From an uncultured Treponema sp. (lineage in GTDB: Bacteria; Spirochaetota; Spirochaetia; Treponematales; Treponemataceae), in assembly GCA_900317625.1 (NCBI GenBank), contig ONHK01000001.1:245180-309179 (forward strand): a stretch of DNA of 64,000 nucleotides, written 5' to 3'. The notes below the pieces were generated by a model that saw only the letters and a program-made list of their open reading frames with translations, ran no database searches and was not told the origin of the DNA. Below are positions 54,335-62,702 of the stretch, in pieces. The stretch's first letter is position 1, and each line of letters begins with the position of its first letter. Both the position numbers and the translations under genes were made by a program.

Positions 54335-54529
54335 CCATTTTTTGGTGGGTGGGGAAAGCCTTCCCTGCGTTCAGAACTCCGTTCTTCACTACTCAAAAAT
54401 TGCCTAAAGTCAATTTTTGACTCGGGTCAGTAAGCTTTTTTTGGGGGGAAGTCTCCCCCTCGTCGGCACTGCGTTGCCTCCTACCCCTTCCAGTGGGCTC
54501 AATCGCCGCCCACAACGCCCGCTAAAATC
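54335..54529. other. GC-rich intergenic hairpin patch
   Basis: A 195-bp gap between lysA and the M16 pair. It holds AGAAC-TCC-GTTCT (54373-54385) followed by CACTACTC (54387-54394), a perfect 10-bp hairpin TCAAAAATTG/CAATTTTTGA (54393-54420), and a G-run facing a C-run (GGGGGG...TCCCCC). A like hairpin-plus-CACTACTC occurs at 13570-13598. No gene is seen. Confidence 0.4.
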
Positions 54530-55801
54530 TTATGCCTTAAAATCGCCAACTCCATCCAAATTCAATGTCGCAAACAAATCATCAATTGTTTCTCTGCGCC
54601 GAATCTGAACAAATGAACCATCCTCTCGCAGCAAAATTTCACCGGCACGAAGTTTTCCATTATAATTAAAGCCCATTGCCCTTCCGTGCGCGCCAGCATC
54701 GTGAACAATCACAAGGTCGCCAATATCAATTTTTGGCAAAGCGCGCTGAACCGCAAATTTGTCGCAGTTTTCGCAAAGACTTCCTACAACATCGTAAACA
54801 TGATCTTTTGGAGCATTTTCTTTTCCGCTAACAGTAACTTCATGATAAGCACCGTACATTCCAGGGCGCATAAGATCCGCCATGCAGGAATCAAGCCCGA
54901 TATATTCGCGGTAAATATGTTTTTCATGAATCGCAGTAGAAACAAGCCAGCCGTAAGGACCTGTAATCGGTCTGCCACATTCCCAGCAGATTTCAAGAGG
55001 ATCTAGTCCTGCAGGAACAATTATTTCGTCATAAAGTTTTCGTATTTTCTGAGCAACTTCATTGTAATCAACCTTCTTCTGCTCAGGTTTATACGGAATT
55101 CCCAAACCTCCGCCTAAATCTGTGAATTCAATTCTTACATCATCTTTTTCTTTTAACTCAACCGCAAGTTCAAAAACAAGTTTCGCCGTATCAGCAAAAA
55201 AATCAGGATTCAATTCATTTGAAGCAACCATCGTGTGAAGTCCAAAATGTTTTACGCCTTTGGCTTTCATAATTTTATACGCTTCAAGAATCTGTTCCCG
55301 CGTCATTCCATATTTTGCTTCTTCCGGCTTACCAATAATTGAATTGCATCCATGTTTTGCAGCCCCAGGATTGTAACGGCAACACATAGTTTCCGGCAAT
55401 TTTCCGCCAAGCGCATTCTTCAGATATTCAATATGAGTAATATCGTCAAGATTTATGATATTTCCTTCCTTATAAGCATACTGATATTCTTCTGCAGGAG
55501 TTTCATTTGAAGTGAACATTACTTTTTTGCCTTTTATTCCCGCCATTTTTGAAAGCATAAGTTCCGGAAGACTTGAACAGTCTGCTCCACAGCCTTCACT
55601 TGCAAGAATTTTTAAGATATACGGATTCGGACACGCTTTTACTGCATAAAATTCCCTGAAAGCCGGAAAAATACTGAACGCTTTTGTAAATTCGCGCATA
55701 TTATCGCGGATTGCTTTTTCATCATAAAGATAAAAAGGAGTCGGATATTTTTTTACAAGCTCTTTAAGCTGTTCATTATTTAATGGAAAATTGCTAGACA
55801 T
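54530..55801 (-). CDS. lysA: Diaminopimelate decarboxylase
   Basis: A 423-residue fold-type III PLP decarboxylase. The PLP lysine is in REFYAVKACPNPYIL, the glycine-rich phosphate loop is TDLGGGLGIPY, and the dimer-supplied substrate cysteine is in VGSLCENCDKFA. These fit LysA better than ornithine/arginine decarboxylases because of the G-S-x-C-E motif, but the first half (GCNSIIGKPEEAKYGMTRE) is somewhat unusual. It makes lysine from meso-diaminopimelate. No other lysine genes are adjacent. The start codon follows an AGGTTTT stretch. Confidence 0.85.
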   Translation of the reverse strand: MSSNFPLNNEQLKELVKKYPTPFYLYDEKAIRDNMREFTKAFSIFPAFREFYAVKACPNPYILKILASEGCGADCSSLPELMLSKMAGIKGKKVMFTSNETPAEEYQYAYKEGNIINLDDITHIEYLKNALGGKLPETMCCRYNPGAAKHGCNSIIGKPEEAKYGMTREQILEAYKIMKAKGVKHFGLHTMVASNELNPDFFADTAKLVFELAVELKEKDDVRIEFTDLGGGLGIPYKPEQKKVDYNEVAQKIRKLYDEIIVPAGLDPLEICWECGRPITGPYGWLVSTAIHEKHIYREYIGLDSCMADLMRPGMYGAYHEVTVSGKENAPKDHVYDVVGSLCENCDKFAVQRALPKIDIGDLVIVHDAGAHGRAMGFNYNGKLRAGEILLREDGSFVQIRRRETIDDLFATLNLDGVGDFKA

Positions 55802-56131
55802 GTTAAAACCTCACATTTGATAAAAAGGCAAACGCATTTGTAAAAATCGCAACCAATAAAAAATGCCTGCACTTTCAGCGGAAAACCAAAATTGGCTATG
55901 GTTGCAATTTTTTTTAGGAAGAAAACTTGCAATTCGCAAAGCTCATTTTCAGTTTTCTTCTATGCCATTCGGCAAAAAAATGGCAAATTACGCCACTTTT
56001 GCTTTTTCGCTTCCGTTCCGGCATTTTTTATTTCTTCAGTTCTTATAATGCATTTACGTTATTTAATTATTGCATTTATTAATAAAAATCACAATAATTA
56101 TACCGTTGATAGAAAATTTGTTTTTATCATC
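55802..56131. other. Divergent intergenic region between lysA and the thiamine operon
   Basis: A 330-bp region holding the lysA upstream DNA and the promoter of the TPP-controlled operon. Candidate elements are TTGCAT (56070-56075) and TAATTA or TTATAC around 56095-56103. A long-loop inverted repeat GCAACCA/TGGTTGC (around 55849-55905) followed by a T-tract occurs on the plus strand. No credible gene is present: short frames have no family resemblance. Confidence 0.4.
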
Positions 56132-56213
56132 AAGGGGAGCTGGAATAATCCGGCTGAGAGTAGGCTGTTTGCCTTGACCCATAACCTGATTTGGATAATG
56201 CCAACGTAGGGAA
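56132..56213 (+). promoter_or_regulatory. TPP riboswitch (THI box)
   Basis: The conserved aptamer parts appear in order: AAGGGGAGCT, GGCTGAGAGTAGGC, TTGACCCATAACCTGATTTG, GATAATGCCAACGTAGGGAA. This is the standard thiamine pyrophosphate aptamer with P1 GGGGAGC-type entry and the AACGTAGGGA exit. It lies 65 bp before the thiM start. The short distance suggests translational control through masking of AAGAGGATT, but no expression platform was resolved by eye. It explains the thiM-thiE-HAD-thiD-cytX order. Confidence 0.95.
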
Positions 56214-56278
56214 ATTTTACAATGCCAATCCGGCAGCATTTTATTCAAAACAGGCAATCTTATTTCAAGAGGATTGTT

Positions 56279-57100
56279 ATGTTCTCTAAAATTTTTTCAA
56301 ATGTGCGGGAAAATTCTCCGCTGATTCACAACATTACAAATTATGTTACCGTAAACGATGTGGCAAACATTATTCTTGCCTGTGGCGCAAGCCCGATTAT
56401 GAGCGACGATGAATCTGAAGTTGAAGAAATAACTTCAATCTGCGGAGGCTTGAACATAAACATCGGAACTTTGAACAAAAACACAATTCCATCAATGTTT
56501 CTTGCCGGAAAAAAAGCAAATTCACTCGGCCACAAAGTTCTTTTAGACCCGGTTGGCGCAGGTGCCTCAAAATTAAGAACAGAAACTGCCGTTAATCTTA
56601 TTTCAGAAGTAAAATTTGACGTAATCCGCGGAAATATCTCAGAAATAAAAACACTTGCGCTAGGAAGCGGAACTACAAAAGGCGTTGATGCAGATGTTTC
56701 AGATGCAGTAACAGATTCAAACCTTGAAAAATCCATTGAATTTGTAAAAGATTTCGCAAAAAAAATGAATTGCGTTGTTGCAATAACCGGCGCAATTGAT
56801 TTGGTTTCAGACGGTCAAAAATGCTACGTAATCAGAAACGGAAAAGCTGAAATGGGAAAAATCACTGGAACTGGCTGCCAACTTAGCGGAATGATGACCG
56901 CGTTCATTGTCGCAAACCCGGAAAACATTTTGGAAGCCGCAGCTGCAGCCGTCTGTACAATGGGACTTGCCGGTGAAATCGGATGGAAAAATATGCAGCC
57001 CGGCGAAGGAAATTCAACCTACAGAAACCGGATTATTGACACAATTTACAATATGACAGGCGAACAACTTGAATCAGGGGCAAAATTTGAAATCAGATAA
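56279..57100 (+). CDS. thiM: Hydroxyethylthiazole kinase
   Basis: A 273-residue ribokinase-like enzyme: SPLIHNITNYVTVNDVANI, LACGASPIMSDDE, LDPVGAGASKLRTE, ITGAIDLVSDG and the catalytic ITGTGCQLSGMMTAF. It phosphorylates 4-methyl-5-hydroxyethylthiazole, a salvage step of thiamine synthesis. The ATG at 56279 is chosen for its ribosome binding site AGAGGA and the family N-terminus; a start at 56222 would lie next to the riboswitch. It is the first gene under the TPP riboswitch and overlaps thiE. Confidence 0.95.
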   Translation: MFSKIFSNVRENSPLIHNITNYVTVNDVANIILACGASPIMSDDESEVEEITSICGGLNINIGTLNKNTIPSMFLAGKKANSLGHKVLLDPVGAGASKLRTETAVNLISEVKFDVIRGNISEIKTLALGSGTTKGVDADVSDAVTDSNLEKSIEFVKDFAKKMNCVVAITGAIDLVSDGQKCYVIRNGKAEMGKITGTGCQLSGMMTAFIVANPENILEAAAAAVCTMGLAGEIGWKNMQPGEGNSTYRNRIIDTIYNMTGEQLESGAKFEIR

Positions 57101-57740
57101 GAACGAGATTCTCCGAAAAAATCTTTTGCTTTATGCTGTAACCGACCGACATTGGACTGGCGAAAAAAATTTAATCCAGCAGACGGAAGAAGCTATAAGA
57201 GGCGGCGCAACATTTGTTCAAATCCGCGAAAAAAATCTTGACGAACAAGAATTTGAGCAGGAAGCAATCCAACTGAAAAAACTCTGCGAAAAATACAAGA
57301 TTCCTTTTGTTGTAAATGACAATGTCCAGCTTGCAAAAAAAATTGATGCAGACGGAGTCCACATCGGGCAGGAAGATATGAATCCTACTGAAGCCCGAAA
57401 AATTCTTGGCGAGCAAAAAATTATCGGGGTAAGTGCGCAAACAGTTGAAGAAGCACTTCTTGCCGAAAAACAAGGCGCTGATTATCTTGGTGTTGGAGCC
57501 GTTTTTCACACAGGAAGCAAAGATGACGCAATTGAAGTTCCTCCAGAAACACTAAAATCAATCTGCAAAGCCGTAAAAATTCCCGTTGTTGCAATCGGCG
57601 GAATCACAAAAGATAATGTAAGCGAGCTAAAAAACAGCGGAATCTGCGGAATTTCTGTTATAAGCGCAATTTTTGCACAAAAAGACATAATTTCTGCCAC
57701 AAAAGATTTAAAGGAACGCGTAGAAAAAATATTAGGATGA
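57087..57740 (+). CDS. thiE: Thiamine-phosphate synthase
   Basis: A 217-residue TIM barrel with LLYAVTDRHWTGEK, IRGGATFVQIREKNLDEQEF, VNDNVQLAKKIDADGVHIGQ, IIGVSAQTVEEALLAEKQGA, GADYLGVGAVFHTGSKDDA and VAIGGITKDNV, all ThiE signatures. It joins HMP-PP and HET-P into thiamine phosphate. The chosen TTG at 57087 has CAGGGG about 7 bases upstream; another TTG at 57069 would add six residues. The gene starts inside the end of thiM (14-bp overlap). Its HMP-PP partner comes from thiD downstream. Confidence 0.95.
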   Translation: MKSDKNEILRKNLLLYAVTDRHWTGEKNLIQQTEEAIRGGATFVQIREKNLDEQEFEQEAIQLKKLCEKYKIPFVVNDNVQLAKKIDADGVHIGQEDMNPTEARKILGEQKIIGVSAQTVEEALLAEKQGADYLGVGAVFHTGSKDDAIEVPPETLKSICKAVKIPVVAIGGITKDNVSELKNSGICGISVISAIFAQKDIISATKDLKERVEKILG

Positions 57741-57747
57741 AAATCAA

Positions 57748-58404
57748 TTGAAAAAAATAAAAGCTGCAATATTTGACATGGACGGAACTCTTTTAGACTC
57801 AATGCAATTCTGGACATTTTGCCCGGAACTCTACATTGAATCCATTGGTTTAAAGCCACAAGAAAAACTTGGAGAAAAACTTTTTTCAATGAGCATGAAA
57901 GAAGGAGCCGAATTCCTAAAACGAGAATACAAGTTGAATTTTTCAACAGTTGAAATTTGCCACGGAATCAATAATATCCTAAAAGATGCTTACAAAAATT
58001 CAATCCAGTTCAAAGCTGGTGCACTTGATTTTCTGAAAGAACTAAAGGCAAACGGCACAAAAATTGCGCTCTGCACAAACACGGACAGGGAACTTTTTGC
58101 GCCCGCCTTAAAAAGATTGAACGCAGAGCAATATTTCAACAGAATTTTCACCACATCAGAAATGGGAATGTCAAAAGAGCACCCGGAAATCTTCAACGCA
58201 GTTTCAGACTTTTTGGGAAATACACCGCAAGAAACATGGATTTTTGAAGACGCACTTTACGCCATCAGAACCGCAAAAAATGCCGGCTACCAAACTTGCG
58301 GAATTTACGACAAATCTTTTGAAAAATATGCAGAAGAAATAAAAAAATTCAGCACAATTTACTGCAAAAATTACGAAGAAGCAAAAAACTTCTTCTTTGA
58401 ATAA
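57748..58404 (+). CDS. HAD-superfamily phosphatase in the thiamine operon
   Basis: A 218-residue HAD hydrolase: motif I FDMDGTLLDS, cap domain of helices (about 18-85), motif II LCTNTDRE, and motif III/IV TWIFEDALYAIRTAKNAG. The start is TTG at 57748 with AGGATG upstream. It lies between thiE and thiD in a TPP-regulated operon. A role as thiamine-phosphate phosphatase, or in removing phosphate from an HMP/HET intermediate, is an inference from position only; HAD enzymes cannot be assigned a substrate from motifs. Confidence 0.85.
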   Translation: MKKIKAAIFDMDGTLLDSMQFWTFCPELYIESIGLKPQEKLGEKLFSMSMKEGAEFLKREYKLNFSTVEICHGINNILKDAYKNSIQFKAGALDFLKELKANGTKIALCTNTDRELFAPALKRLNAEQYFNRIFTTSEMGMSKEHPEIFNAVSDFLGNTPQETWIFEDALYAIRTAKNAGYQTCGIYDKSFEKYAEEIKKFSTIYCKNYEEAKNFFFE

Positions 58405-58474
58405 AAATTTAACTAAAAATCCTTCTTGAGGGCACCGCCTGAAGGAAAAATTTTCTTATAATAAGGAGAAAAAA

Positions 58475-59269
58475 ATGAAAACCGCATTAACAATCGCAGG
58501 AAGCGATTCTAGCGGAGGCGCCGGAATTCAAGCAGACATCAAGACAATGACCTGCAATGGCGTCTACGCCATGAGCGCAATCACAGCCTTGACCGCACAG
58601 AACACAACCGGCGTTACCGCAATTCAGGAAGTCTCACCAGATTTTCTGAAAGAACAAATCAAAGATGTTGTAACAGACATTTTTCCGGACGCTGTAAAAA
58701 CCGGAATGGTTTCATCATCTGCACTTATAAAAACAATTGCCGAATCAATAAAAGAATTCAACTTAAAAAATATCGTTGTTGATCCGGTTATGATTGCAAC
58801 CAGCGGAGCAAATCTAATCAGCGATGATGCAATTGAAACTCTAGAAAAAGAGCTTCTTCCACTTTCAACCGTGATTACACCAAATATTCCAGAAGCGCAA
58901 GTTCTTAGCGGAACAAAAATCACTTCCGAAAAAGAAATGCAAGATGCCGCCGAACTAATCTGCAAAAAATTCAACTGTGCAGTTCTTTTAAAAGGCGGAC
59001 ACAATTTGAATGATGCAAACGATTATCTGTTCGACGGTTCAGAAGGAACTTGGTTCTACGGAAAACGCATCAATAATCCAAACACGCATGGAACAGGCTG
59101 CACCCTTTCAAGCGCCATCGCAAGCAATCTTGCCAAAGGATTTTCCCTGCCGCAATCCGTAAAAAATGCAAAAGATTATATAAGCGGAGCTCTTGAAGCA
59201 ATGCTGAATCTCGGAAAAGGCTCAGGACCATTAATGCATAACTGGAATCTGGATTCAGACTTAAAATAA
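58475..59269 (+). CDS. thiD: Hydroxymethylpyrimidine/phosphomethylpyrimidine kinase
   Basis: A 264-residue ribokinase-like enzyme with ALTIAGSDSSGGAGIQADIK, GVYAMSAITALTAQNT, VDPVMIATSGANLI, TPNIPEAQVL, VLLKGGHN and NTHGTGCTLSSAIASNLAKG. It phosphorylates HMP and HMP-P to HMP-PP. A strong ribosome binding site AAGGAG precedes the ATG. The 70-bp gap upstream holds a small hairpin (TCCTTC...GAAGGA, about 58421-58444), unlike the tight spacing elsewhere in the operon. Confidence 0.96.
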   Translation: MKTALTIAGSDSSGGAGIQADIKTMTCNGVYAMSAITALTAQNTTGVTAIQEVSPDFLKEQIKDVVTDIFPDAVKTGMVSSSALIKTIAESIKEFNLKNIVVDPVMIATSGANLISDDAIETLEKELLPLSTVITPNIPEAQVLSGTKITSEKEMQDAAELICKKFNCAVLLKGGHNLNDANDYLFDGSEGTWFYGKRINNPNTHGTGCTLSSAIASNLAKGFSLPQSVKNAKDYISGALEAMLNLGKGSGPLMHNWNLDSDLK

Positions 59270-59293
59270 AAAAAAGACAAAAAGGAAATAAAA

Positions 59294-60499
59294 ATGAACA
59301 ACAAGACAAATATATTCAGCAACGCCCTAATCTGGTTTGGCGCCGCTGTTTCAATCGCAGAAATCCTTACAGGAACATATTTCGCGCCGCTCGGATTTTC
59401 AAAAGGAATCGCCGCAATCCTAATCGGACACATAATCGGCTGCGTACTATTATTTTTTTCCGGCTACATTGGAGCAATCTCAAAAAAATCCGCAATGGAA
59501 TCCACCGCAACAAGTTTCGGCTCATTTGGCGCAAAATTTTTCGCGCTTTTAAACGTAGTTCAACTTACAGGCTGGACAGGAATCATGATTTACGACGGAG
59601 CACTTTCAATAAACGAAATTTTTTCAGACAGCACAAAATTCCATTCAACATGCCTTTGGTCGCTCGTAATCGGAATTCTAATAATTCTCTGGATTTTCAT
59701 CGGAATCACAAACCTGGGAAAATTCAACACAATCGCAATGGGCGCTCTTTTTGTACTCACGCTCGTCATGTGCAAAGTAATATTTTTCTCAACCAGCGCA
59801 AATCCAGAAATAAATCCATTACTAGAAGCAATCACATTCGGCCAGGCAGTTGAACTCGCCGTCGCAATGCCACTTTCCTGGCTGCCACTAATCAGCGACT
59901 ACACAAAATACGCAGAAAAACCATTCAAAGCAACATTCGCCTCAGCCGCAACATACGGAATAATTTCCTGCTGGATGTACATAATCGGCATGGGTGCCGC
60001 AATTCTTACCGGCGAAACTGACATCGCAAAAATCATGGTAAAAGCCGGCCTCGGAATCATCGCCCTTTTCATCCTGATTCTTTCAACAGTAACAACAACC
60101 TTCCTTGACGCATACAGCGCAGGCGTTTCAAGCAAAACAATCTGGCAAAAACTTCCTGAAAAATGGATTGCCGTCGCCGTAACAATTTTAGGAACCGCCG
60201 CAGCCATAATTTTCCCAATGGACAACATAACCGGCTTCCTATATTTCATCGGCTCAGTCTTTGCCCCAATGATAGCAATTCAGCTCGCCGATTTTTTTAT
60301 CGTAAAAACAGACTCATCCCAAAACAAATTTGACGTAACAAAACTCATAATCTGGTTCGTCGGCTTCATAATCTACCGCCTTCTTATGAAAACAGATTTT
60401 ATAGTCGGAAACACACTTCCAGACATGATAATCACATTCGCAATCACAATAATCACCGGAAAAATAAAAAATAAAACGGCCGACAAAAGCAAACTCTGA
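59294..60499 (+). CDS. cytX: CytX-type hydroxymethylpyrimidine permease
   Basis: A 401-residue nucleobase:cation symporter-1 family protein with about 12 membrane segments (WFGAAVSIAEILTGTYFAPL, AILIGHIIGCVLLFFSGYIG, WLPLISDYTKYA and others). CytX proteins of this family are often behind TPP riboswitches and import the pyrimidine precursor HMP. With thiM and thiD in the operon, the cell would salvage both halves of thiamine rather than make them. Confidence 0.87.
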   Translation: MNNKTNIFSNALIWFGAAVSIAEILTGTYFAPLGFSKGIAAILIGHIIGCVLLFFSGYIGAISKKSAMESTATSFGSFGAKFFALLNVVQLTGWTGIMIYDGALSINEIFSDSTKFHSTCLWSLVIGILIILWIFIGITNLGKFNTIAMGALFVLTLVMCKVIFFSTSANPEINPLLEAITFGQAVELAVAMPLSWLPLISDYTKYAEKPFKATFASAATYGIISCWMYIIGMGAAILTGETDIAKIMVKAGLGIIALFILILSTVTTTFLDAYSAGVSSKTIWQKLPEKWIAVAVTILGTAAAIIFPMDNITGFLYFIGSVFAPMIAIQLADFFIVKTDSSQNKFDVTKLIIWFVGFIIYRLLMKTDFIVGNTLPDMIITFAITIITGKIKNKTADKSKL

Positions 60500-60714
60500 T
60501 TTTGATTTTAGGCGCTAAGATTTCTTTCCGCCGCACGAAAAAGCCGCTTTCTAAAAATCATCCAGAAAACGGCACTTCCAGGGCCCGCTCCCGCTCGGTC
60601 TTGCATTAAGAGCTTGTCTTTTCCATTCGGAACAGCCAATCTCTTAATGCAATCCTTTTGTCGCTGCGCTCCAAAACCCTTCCAGCGCCGCGCAAGTTCC
60701 TTCCCATCTTTATC
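60500..60714. other. GC-rich intergenic patch with a perfect 12-bp inverted repeat
   Basis: A gap between convergent cytX and the AraC gene. TTGCATTAAGAG (60601-60612) and CTCTTAATGCAA (60641-60652) are exact complements 28 bp apart. The surroundings are GC-rich (AGGGCCCGCTCCCGCTCGG, CAGCGCCGCGCAAG). No T-tract follows on either strand, so it is not a normal terminator. No gene. Confidence 0.45.
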
Positions 60715-61707
60715 CTATAAAATTATCTTTTTCACCGGGCGAACGTATTTCCAGAACCGCTTGCAGTCGTGGTAAAAGTAGAATACTCGTCCCTGCGTGG
60801 AGTCAAGCTCGTAGCCCGCCGCATTGTAATCAAAATTCTTCATTGCGTCTTCCATTGCCACATCGACGCTCTGGTTCTCCGTCTCAAAGTCGAACGGTCC
60901 GTGCTCGAACACAAGATATTCACCTTCCGCCACGTCCATCAGCTGCATTTGCGGTGGAATTTCGCCTTTCCAGTCCGCCGGAAGCCGCACGCCATAGCTT
61001 TCCGCAAGAGGAATTCCCCAGCTGCAGATTCTTCCTGTCGGTTCGTTGATGAACGCCATAATCTGACCGCTTCCCGAATCCGCCTCGTTTCCGCCCGCGT
61101 CGTCGAGTTTTCCCGGAATACTTTCCAAAAGTCCGCAAATCGTCTGGCAATCCTGGCCAGGAATCTTGTTCTGCCGCTGCCAGAAATCCCAGTAGCCGAT
61201 GCTCTCATAGTTTCTGATGTGAAGATACTTGTGCGCCGGAATCGTCACAAAGTAAGTTTTGATTTCGCCGTTTGAATTTTTGCCGTTTTCGTCTTTCATT
61301 TTGAATCCTCCAGTCTGGGCAAGAAAACAGTCGAAAGGCCGGATTACAGTCCGAAGCACCACCGGGCGCGGATTTGCGCGGAATTCGCTGGGTGTCGTGC
61401 CGTAGGAATCCTTGAACGAACGCGAGAACGCCTCGTGGCTCGAAAATCCGTGCTCAAGCGCAATCTCCAGAAGTCCCTTTTTCGTGTCGCGCACATCTTT
61501 TAGCGCAAAGGCAAGAGAACGCTGCCTCAAATACTCGCGGAAACTCATCCCGGAAATCTCCCGGAACTTGTGCGAAACATAGAATTCCGAAAATCCCAAC
61601 TTTTTGGAAAGCGAAGCGAGCGTCGCCTTATCATCCTCATGATTTTTGATGCATCGGTCGATTTCCTCGATTACTGCCTGCACCATCAAGTGCCATTCAC
61701 CTTCCAT
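60715..61707 (-). CDS. AraC-family regulator with GyrI-like effector domain
   Basis: A 330-residue protein. The AraC double helix-turn-helix is N-terminal (about 15-115: LASLSKKLGFSEFYVSHKFR, LLEIALEHGFSSHEAFSRSF, YGTTPSEFRANP). A GyrI-like/SOUL-type effector-binding domain fills about 150-330 (TYFVTIPAHKYLHIRNYESI, YLVFEHGPFDFETENQ). This order, as in Rob/BltR-type regulators, fits a small-molecule sensor for drug or stress response. Its codons are richer in G and C than its neighbours, which suggests later acquisition. No obvious target gene is adjacent. Confidence 0.87.
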   Translation of the reverse strand: MEGEWHLMVQAVIEEIDRCIKNHEDDKATLASLSKKLGFSEFYVSHKFREISGMSFREYLRQRSLAFALKDVRDTKKGLLEIALEHGFSSHEAFSRSFKDSYGTTPSEFRANPRPVVLRTVIRPFDCFLAQTGGFKMKDENGKNSNGEIKTYFVTIPAHKYLHIRNYESIGYWDFWQRQNKIPGQDCQTICGLLESIPGKLDDAGGNEADSGSGQIMAFINEPTGRICSWGIPLAESYGVRLPADWKGEIPPQMQLMDVAEGEYLVFEHGPFDFETENQSVDVAMEDAMKNFDYNAAGYELDSTQGRVFYFYHDCKRFWKYVRPVKKIIL

Positions 61708-61816
61708 CGTCCGCCCCCTTTCAAAAATTTTCTTTTCTAAATCTTGTTCAATTATACAAAACAGAAAGATTCACGCTTGATTCTACTTGCGGAAAAAATT
61801 TCAGACAATATAATTA

Positions 61817-62434
61817 ATGAAGATAAATCAAAAACCATTTTGGAAGAATTATTTTTCCGAAATATTTGGATTAAAAAAAATTCTTAATGAAATTGCCTCC
61901 CAAAGAAAACTTCATATCGGCTCTACCGACAGAGAGATTCCTGACATAATTCTGAAAAAAGATGGCAAGGATTTGTTCATCGTAGAACTAAAACAGTATT
62001 CACTTTTAAAGAAAGATGACTTTGAAAAACAACTTTTGATGGAACATTTCACAAAAACTTACAACAAAGATATTGTTGAATCCGCACTAAAAGATTTCTC
62101 ATTTAATTGTTCTGAAAGAAAAAAGGAAAATACTGAAATATTCGAAAATACAATTCAGTATACAGAAAAATCATCTTATAATAAAAATGAAATTCCTCCT
62201 AAAATTGTGTTATTAATTGGAAACAGGATAGTTGAAGCTAAAGAATTTAAAGACAAACTTTTACAAGCAAAATCCGCAAAACGTTTTTGGTATTATAAAA
62301 ATGGAAGAATTGAAGAAGATGTTTGGAATGCATACAGTTTTAAATCTGATTCAGCACTCTTGGGAAATATTCGTACAACAAAATATAGAAATTGGAAAAC
62401 ATCAGGACTTATAAAACTTGTTTGTAAAATTTAA
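61817..62434 (+). CDS. PD-(D/E)XK nuclease-like protein
   Basis: A 205-residue, lysine-rich protein with no recognised family name. Residues 42-59 show the core of a restriction-nuclease fold: PDIILKK, then IVELKQY, that is Pro42-Asp43, Glu57 and Lys59 with a hydrophobic strand between. The rest is mixed helix and strand with a basic C-terminus (RTTKYRNWKTSGLIKLVCKI). No methyltransferase or partner gene is next to it. It could be an orphan nuclease or a DNA-repair or defence protein. The AT-rich codon use differs from the flanking AraC and GNAT genes. Confidence 0.5.
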   Translation: MKINQKPFWKNYFSEIFGLKKILNEIASQRKLHIGSTDREIPDIILKKDGKDLFIVELKQYSLLKKDDFEKQLLMEHFTKTYNKDIVESALKDFSFNCSERKKENTEIFENTIQYTEKSSYNKNEIPPKIVLLIGNRIVEAKEFKDKLLQAKSAKRFWYYKNGRIEEDVWNAYSFKSDSALLGNIRTTKYRNWKTSGLIKLVCKI

Positions 62435-62495
62435 GCATAAACAGCCTTTAAGAGTTCTATGTTTTGCAACTTTTGTGGATTATATTGCCATATAA

Positions 62496-62699
62496 TTTGT
62501 AAAAACTAAAAAGAAAATAGATTCTAATCTGTCTAAAGCTACTAAAAAATTTACAATTAAAAAGCCCTATTTTTTTAATATAAAAGTTCTAATTAAAAAT
62601 CATGGCAAAGAGTATGAATATTTTACTGCGGATGCATCTACTGCACATTATCCGCAGTCTATTAAAAAATCTTTCTTAGCAAGTTCCTTTTCCACCTGA
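62496..62699 (+). pseudogene. Open-frame remnant without start codon
   Basis: A 67-codon open frame follows an in-frame TAA and ends in TGA at 62697, with no ATG, GTG or TTG near its start. It reads as a plausible lysine-rich protein (KKPYFFNIKVLIKNHGKEYE, YFTADASTAHYPQSIKKSFL). The perfect 9-bp inverted repeat ACTGCGGAT/ATCCGCAGT (62625-62658) lies inside. It may be the tail of a lost gene. The family is not recognised. Confidence 0.25.
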
Positions 62700-62702
62700 A
62701 AC

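Noticed and set aside
55849..55915. Possible plus-strand terminator or small RNA end (GCAACCA/TGGTTGC then T-run)
   Set aside because: The loop is about 45 bases, the stem is short, and no transcript is expected upstream on that strand.
58421..58444. Possible second riboswitch or attenuator before thiD
   Set aside because: Only a short hairpin without a following T-tract or known aptamer motifs; a processing or spacer hairpin is as likely.
60769..61275. 168-codon plus-strand frame
   Set aside because: It is antisense to the AraC/GyrI regulator; the regulator has clear domains.
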